Source: Podarcis raffonei
Lineage: Eukaryota > Chordata > Lepidosauria > Squamata > Lacertidae
Assembly: GCF_027172205.1 (NCBI RefSeq)
Contig: NC_070613.1
Location: 25,322,001-25,386,000, forward strand
Direction of reading: 5' to 3'
DNA: 64,000 nt
The notes below the pieces were generated by a model, which saw only the letters and a list, made by a program, of their open reading frames with translations, was not told the origin of the DNA and ran no database searches. Each line of letters begins with the position of its first letter. Position 1 is the first letter of the stretch. Position numbers and translations under genes: made by a program. This document shows positions 62,601-64,000 of the stretch, in pieces.

Positions 62601-63574
62601 TTTTGAACTGGTGGGCAGGAGCAGGGACTGAGCAACGGGAGCTCACCCCGTTGCGGGGATTCGAACCGCCGACCTTCTGATCGGCAAGTCCTAGGCTCTG
62701 TGGTTTAAACCACAGCGCCACCCGCATCCCTTTGGGAGTGTGGGGCACCTCAGCAAATCTCGCACCAGATCCCAGCGTGGCAGATTTGTCAGGGTTGACT
62801 GGGTGGAAACAGGATGAGTAACAGCCCACTATAGCAGCTGATAATGTTGCCTTGGTGACAAGGCCAACTGCTTGTAGGCTGAGCCGTCCCAGATGCTCCA
62901 GCAGAGCCTGGAGAACAGCTGTGTAACTTGCAGTGCTCCCTTTAAAAATATCCTTACCTGGTGCTTTCTTGAGTCTGTGCTGCTGGACCAGGAAGGATGC
63001 AGACAAAGAGAGGACTTCCACCCACCTTCCAGCTAGTTCCTCCTCTTCCTTTGCTTTGCAATTCCCATTATCTCCAGGTAGGACTGGGAATGATTCCCAT
63101 GAGCTGGGATAGCTCAGTTGGTGGAGCATGACGCCCTTAATCTCAGGGCTGTGGGTTTGAGCCCCACATTAGGCAGAAGATTCCTGCACTGCAGGGGGTT
63201 GGACTGCAATGACCCCTGTGGTCCCTTCCCACTCTTTGTCTCTGTGAAGCCCCTGCAGAGCTGTTGCCAGTCAGTGTAGACAACCCTGAGCTAGATGGAC
63301 CAACCGTCTGACCTACGGCAACCTCTCTTAATGCTTTGATGTTGATGAGAGCGCATTCCTTTGCTAAGGATCAAAGGGAAAGCAGCCCCGTGTGTTTGTT
63401 TGATTCTGGATGGAAACGATTCGTTCTGCAATCATGTTTCTTTTTAATTTGCAGCGGGGGAGGTGGAAACTTTGTGCTTTCGACGAGCCTTGTTGGCTAC
63501 ACGAGAATCGGGGGAGCTGTGGTTCCAATGGTGCACCAGGGCTACGGCTTTTTCTACAGAATTAGAGACGACAG
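44338..63574 (+). CDS. CROT: Carnitine O-octanoyltransferase family enzyme (fifteen coding exons; last exon outside window)
   Basis: Peroxisomal transfer of medium-chain acyl groups between CoA and carnitine. ATG at 44345 in an exon from 44338. Coding exons: 44345-44459, 46681-46805, 48090-48271, 48886-49010, 51793-51901, 54143-54236, 54331-54456, 56057-56158, 56895-56978, 57090-57197, 57943-58073, 59214-59337, 60957-61035, 62222-62315, 63455-63574. All phases join, giving 572 residues plus a split Arg, matching human CROT up to IRDDR (573 of 612). Seen: LPSLPVPALDESLRKYL (20-36); RWGDKSYNL then catalytic His327 in NCDHSPLDAM; FYHGRTETMR; STS (542-544); and Gly553, the residue CROT has in place of CRAT Met564 and which opens the pocket to longer acyl chains. 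By eye it is clearly CROT, not CRAT, COT-type CPT or CHAT. The missing exon should carry the peroxisomal C-terminal tripeptide. The locus differs from human CROT, so it may be a paralogue. Confidence 0.95.
44460..44470 (+). promoter_or_regulatory. Unusual 5' splice site after first coding exon of CROT-family gene
   Basis: The junction required by phase and homology is TTCAG|GTCTTAAAC. Only CAG|GT matches the consensus; +3 to +6 are CTTA instead of RAGT. All other donors in the gene are GTAAG-, GTATG-, GTAC- or similar type. Confidence 0.75.
44471..46270. other. CROT-family gene intron, mostly unassigned
   Basis: No exon. A copy of the short gagtactattgagctcagtg...ggattgagctg palindromic repeat lies at about 44930-44990; the rest is not recognised. 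Confidence 0.45.
46289..46481 (+). mobile_element. Short 5'-truncated LINE insert (L1-type) with 17-bp TSD
   Basis: About 190 bp ending in gtttaataaaaattattt and an A/T-run, flanked by agagatgggtttgcatg at 46272-46288 and 46482-46498. The hallmark of target-primed insertion. Confidence 0.8.
46806..48089. other. CROT-family gene intron, nothing assigned
   Basis: Only a degenerate copy of the 85-bp palindromic repeat (about 47085-47200) is suspected. Confidence 0.4.
48405..48485. repeat. 85-bp palindromic interspersed repeat
   Basis: ttgggagtaaaccccagtaa ... aatgggactatttttgagc ... atgtataggattgcactg. One of at least six related copies in this window (others about 27040-27145, 44930-44990, 48560-48605, 57460-57540, 57655-57735). 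Confidence 0.6.
49011..50095. other. CROT-family gene intron, nothing assigned
   Basis: No exon or repeat family recognised. Confidence 0.45.
50101..50255 (-). repeat. L2-group LINE 3' tail with (AAT)n
   Basis: (AAT)n 50101-50152, then on the - strand gccgcccagagtggctgggg and agatgggcggggtataaata. 5'-truncated. Confidence 0.8.
50260..51792. other. CROT-family gene intron, nothing assigned
   Basis: A (TG)n tract lies at about 50953-50972; otherwise no recognised element. Confidence 0.45.
52176..52367. mobile_element. Tigger-like MITE
   Basis: cagtcgtaccttgaatcc ... ttccaaggtacaactg between TA pairs, with the palindromic core ggcagcaggagcttcctgcagcc. Confidence 0.85.
52370..53640. other. CROT-family gene intron, nothing assigned
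   Basis: No exon or recognised repeat. Confidence 0.45.
53647..53960 (-). repeat. L2-group LINE 3' end with (AAT)n tail
   Basis: (AAT)n followed by the - strand LINE end, including the ggaacaccctcccttcagat and cagagggccttctcagtagtgg stretch homologous to 2456-2905. Confidence 0.8.
54457..55408. other. CROT-family gene intron, nothing assigned
   Basis: No exon. A short tandem duplication agagctaatgag sits at 55381-55404, next to the Tigger-like insertion. Confidence 0.45.
55409..55659. mobile_element. Tigger-like MITE
   Basis: cagtcgtgcctcagaagtcg ... gccgaggtacgactc between TA pairs. The core includes gctgcaggaagctcctgcagc. Confidence 0.85.
56159..56894. other. CROT-family gene intron, nothing firmly assigned
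   Basis: The stretch near 56530-56750 (cttggtttgttactcccta, tctggtttattgtggtttat) resembles the inverted-repeat element at 7899-8009, but no boundaries can be drawn. Confidence 0.35.
58074..59213. other. CROT-family gene intron, nothing assigned
   Basis: No exon or repeat with clear limits. Confidence 0.4.
59338..60956. other. CROT-family gene intron, nothing assigned
   Basis: No exon or repeat with clear limits. Confidence 0.4.
61036..62221. other. CROT-family gene intron, fragmentary hAT-type end only
   Basis: caggggtagggaactgctgacc at about 61343 looks like a hAT-type end, but no matching other end or target duplication was found. Confidence 0.35.
62359..62732 (-). repeat. tRNA-derived SINE (Sauria-SINE-like), full length, - strand
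   Basis: Nearly intact copy with at least four CCTTTA-type tail units (ggtaaa repeats on +) and head gggatgcgggtggcgctgtg. Flanked by tgggagtg at 62351-62358 and 62733-62740. Lies in the intron before the last exon in view. Confidence 0.88.
63060..63325 (+). repeat. SINE split by a tRNA-Lys-like SINE
   Basis: ctccaggtaggactgggaatg (left) resumes after about 63245 with gagctgttgccagtcagtgtagac and gagctagatggaccaac. Same family as about 32870-33000. Confidence 0.65.
63099..63245 (+). repeat. tRNA-Lys-like SINE with CR1-type tail
   Basis: gggatagctcagttggtggagcatgac, an anticodon region cccttaatctcaggg and gtgggtttgagccccac closely follow tRNA-Lys(CTT). It continues into gcagggggttggactgcaatgacc, the CR1 3' end. 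Confidence 0.75.
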
Positions 63575-63898
63575 GTGAGGATGCTCTTAGCCCCAACTCA
63601 ACAACTTAAACCTTCTCTCTGCGTTTCTCTCTCTGTGCATCGTCAGTGAAAGTATCAGCCCTGGCAGTATTTCAGTAGGCAAACCAGAAATCACAGGCTG
63701 CCCTCACAGCCAGCACTTAACTGGTTTTTCTTTTTGTCAAATAAAAAGGAGGGGTTGAGGAAGAATGTAGGGTTGCTCCTTTTTTCTTTTTTTTTTGGAC
63801 AAAGTTTTTGAGCTTTCTTTTTTTTTGGGGGGGGTGAGTTTTACCCAAAGTTGTTGAGCTTTTTTACCAAATCTCAAAAAAGACGTTTTTTGCTATTA

Positions 63899-64000
63899 CA
63901 GTGGTACCTCGGGTTAAGTAATTAATTCGCTCCGGAGGTCCGTTCTTAACCTGAAACTGTTCTTAACCTGAAGCACCACTTTAGCTAATGGGGCCTCCTG
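63899..64000. mobile_element. Tigger-like MITE, cut by window end
   Basis: cagtggtacctcgggttaag preceded by TA (63897-63898), then the ccgttcttaacctgaaactg body of the copy at 25592-25811. Confidence 0.85.

Noticed and set aside
62581-63129. 182-codon frame on the - strand
   Set aside because: Runs through a SINE and unrelated intron sequence; no domain.
63099-63172. Possible tRNA-Lys gene
   Set aside because: The acceptor stem does not close properly, and the sequence continues directly into a CR1-type tail inside another SINE. It is a SINE head.

Overview
This is vertebrate nuclear DNA, most likely from a squamate reptile. The evidence is the gene order NMT2-RPP38-ACBD7 together with a lizard-type repeat load: Bov-B, L1, L2-like and CR1 LINEs, tRNA-derived SINEs with CCTTTA-type tails, MIR-like SINEs, a 5S-rRNA-derived SINE, and many hAT-like and Tigger-like short DNA elements. 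The species cannot be fixed from the sequence alone.

Layout. (1) 1-18.6 kb: the 3' part of NMT2 on the + strand. It has ten coding exons giving residues 83-498 in human numbering, and the first exons lie left of the window. (2) 18.6-22 kb: RPP38 on the - strand, a single coding exon convergent with NMT2, with a GC-rich island at 21.4-21.95 kb as the likely promoter. (3) 26.6-33.6 kb: ACBD7 on the + strand, four coding exons, complete, with a TATA/CCAAT/CRE-like promoter. (4) 33.6-41.7 kb: intergenic repeats. (5) 41.8-64 kb: a carnitine O-octanoyltransferase (CROT family) gene on the + strand, with a GC-rich island and fifteen coding exons encoding 572 residues plus a split codon. Only the last exon (about 39 residues) lies beyond the right edge.

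How the genes relate. NMT2, ACBD7 and the CROT-family enzyme all act on fatty acyl-CoA: N-myristoyl transfer, acyl-CoA binding, and peroxisomal acyl transfer to carnitine. RPP38 is an unrelated RNase P/MRP subunit. NMT2-RPP38-ACBD7 is the order known from human 10p13, but human CROT sits at 7q21 and the mammalian neighbour of ACBD7 is OLAH. A CROT-family gene here, with catalytic residues and length intact, is therefore the most notable feature: either a second CROT paralogue or a rearranged locus.

The rest is repeat-rich intron and intergenic DNA. Several nested insertions with clear target-site duplications give relative ages: Bov-B into a foldback element, a hAT element into a MIR-like SINE, a 992-bp Tigger-like foldback into an L1 tail, and a tRNA-Lys-like SINE into another SINE. 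No CRISPR array, rRNA gene, functional tRNA gene or intact retrovirus was seen.
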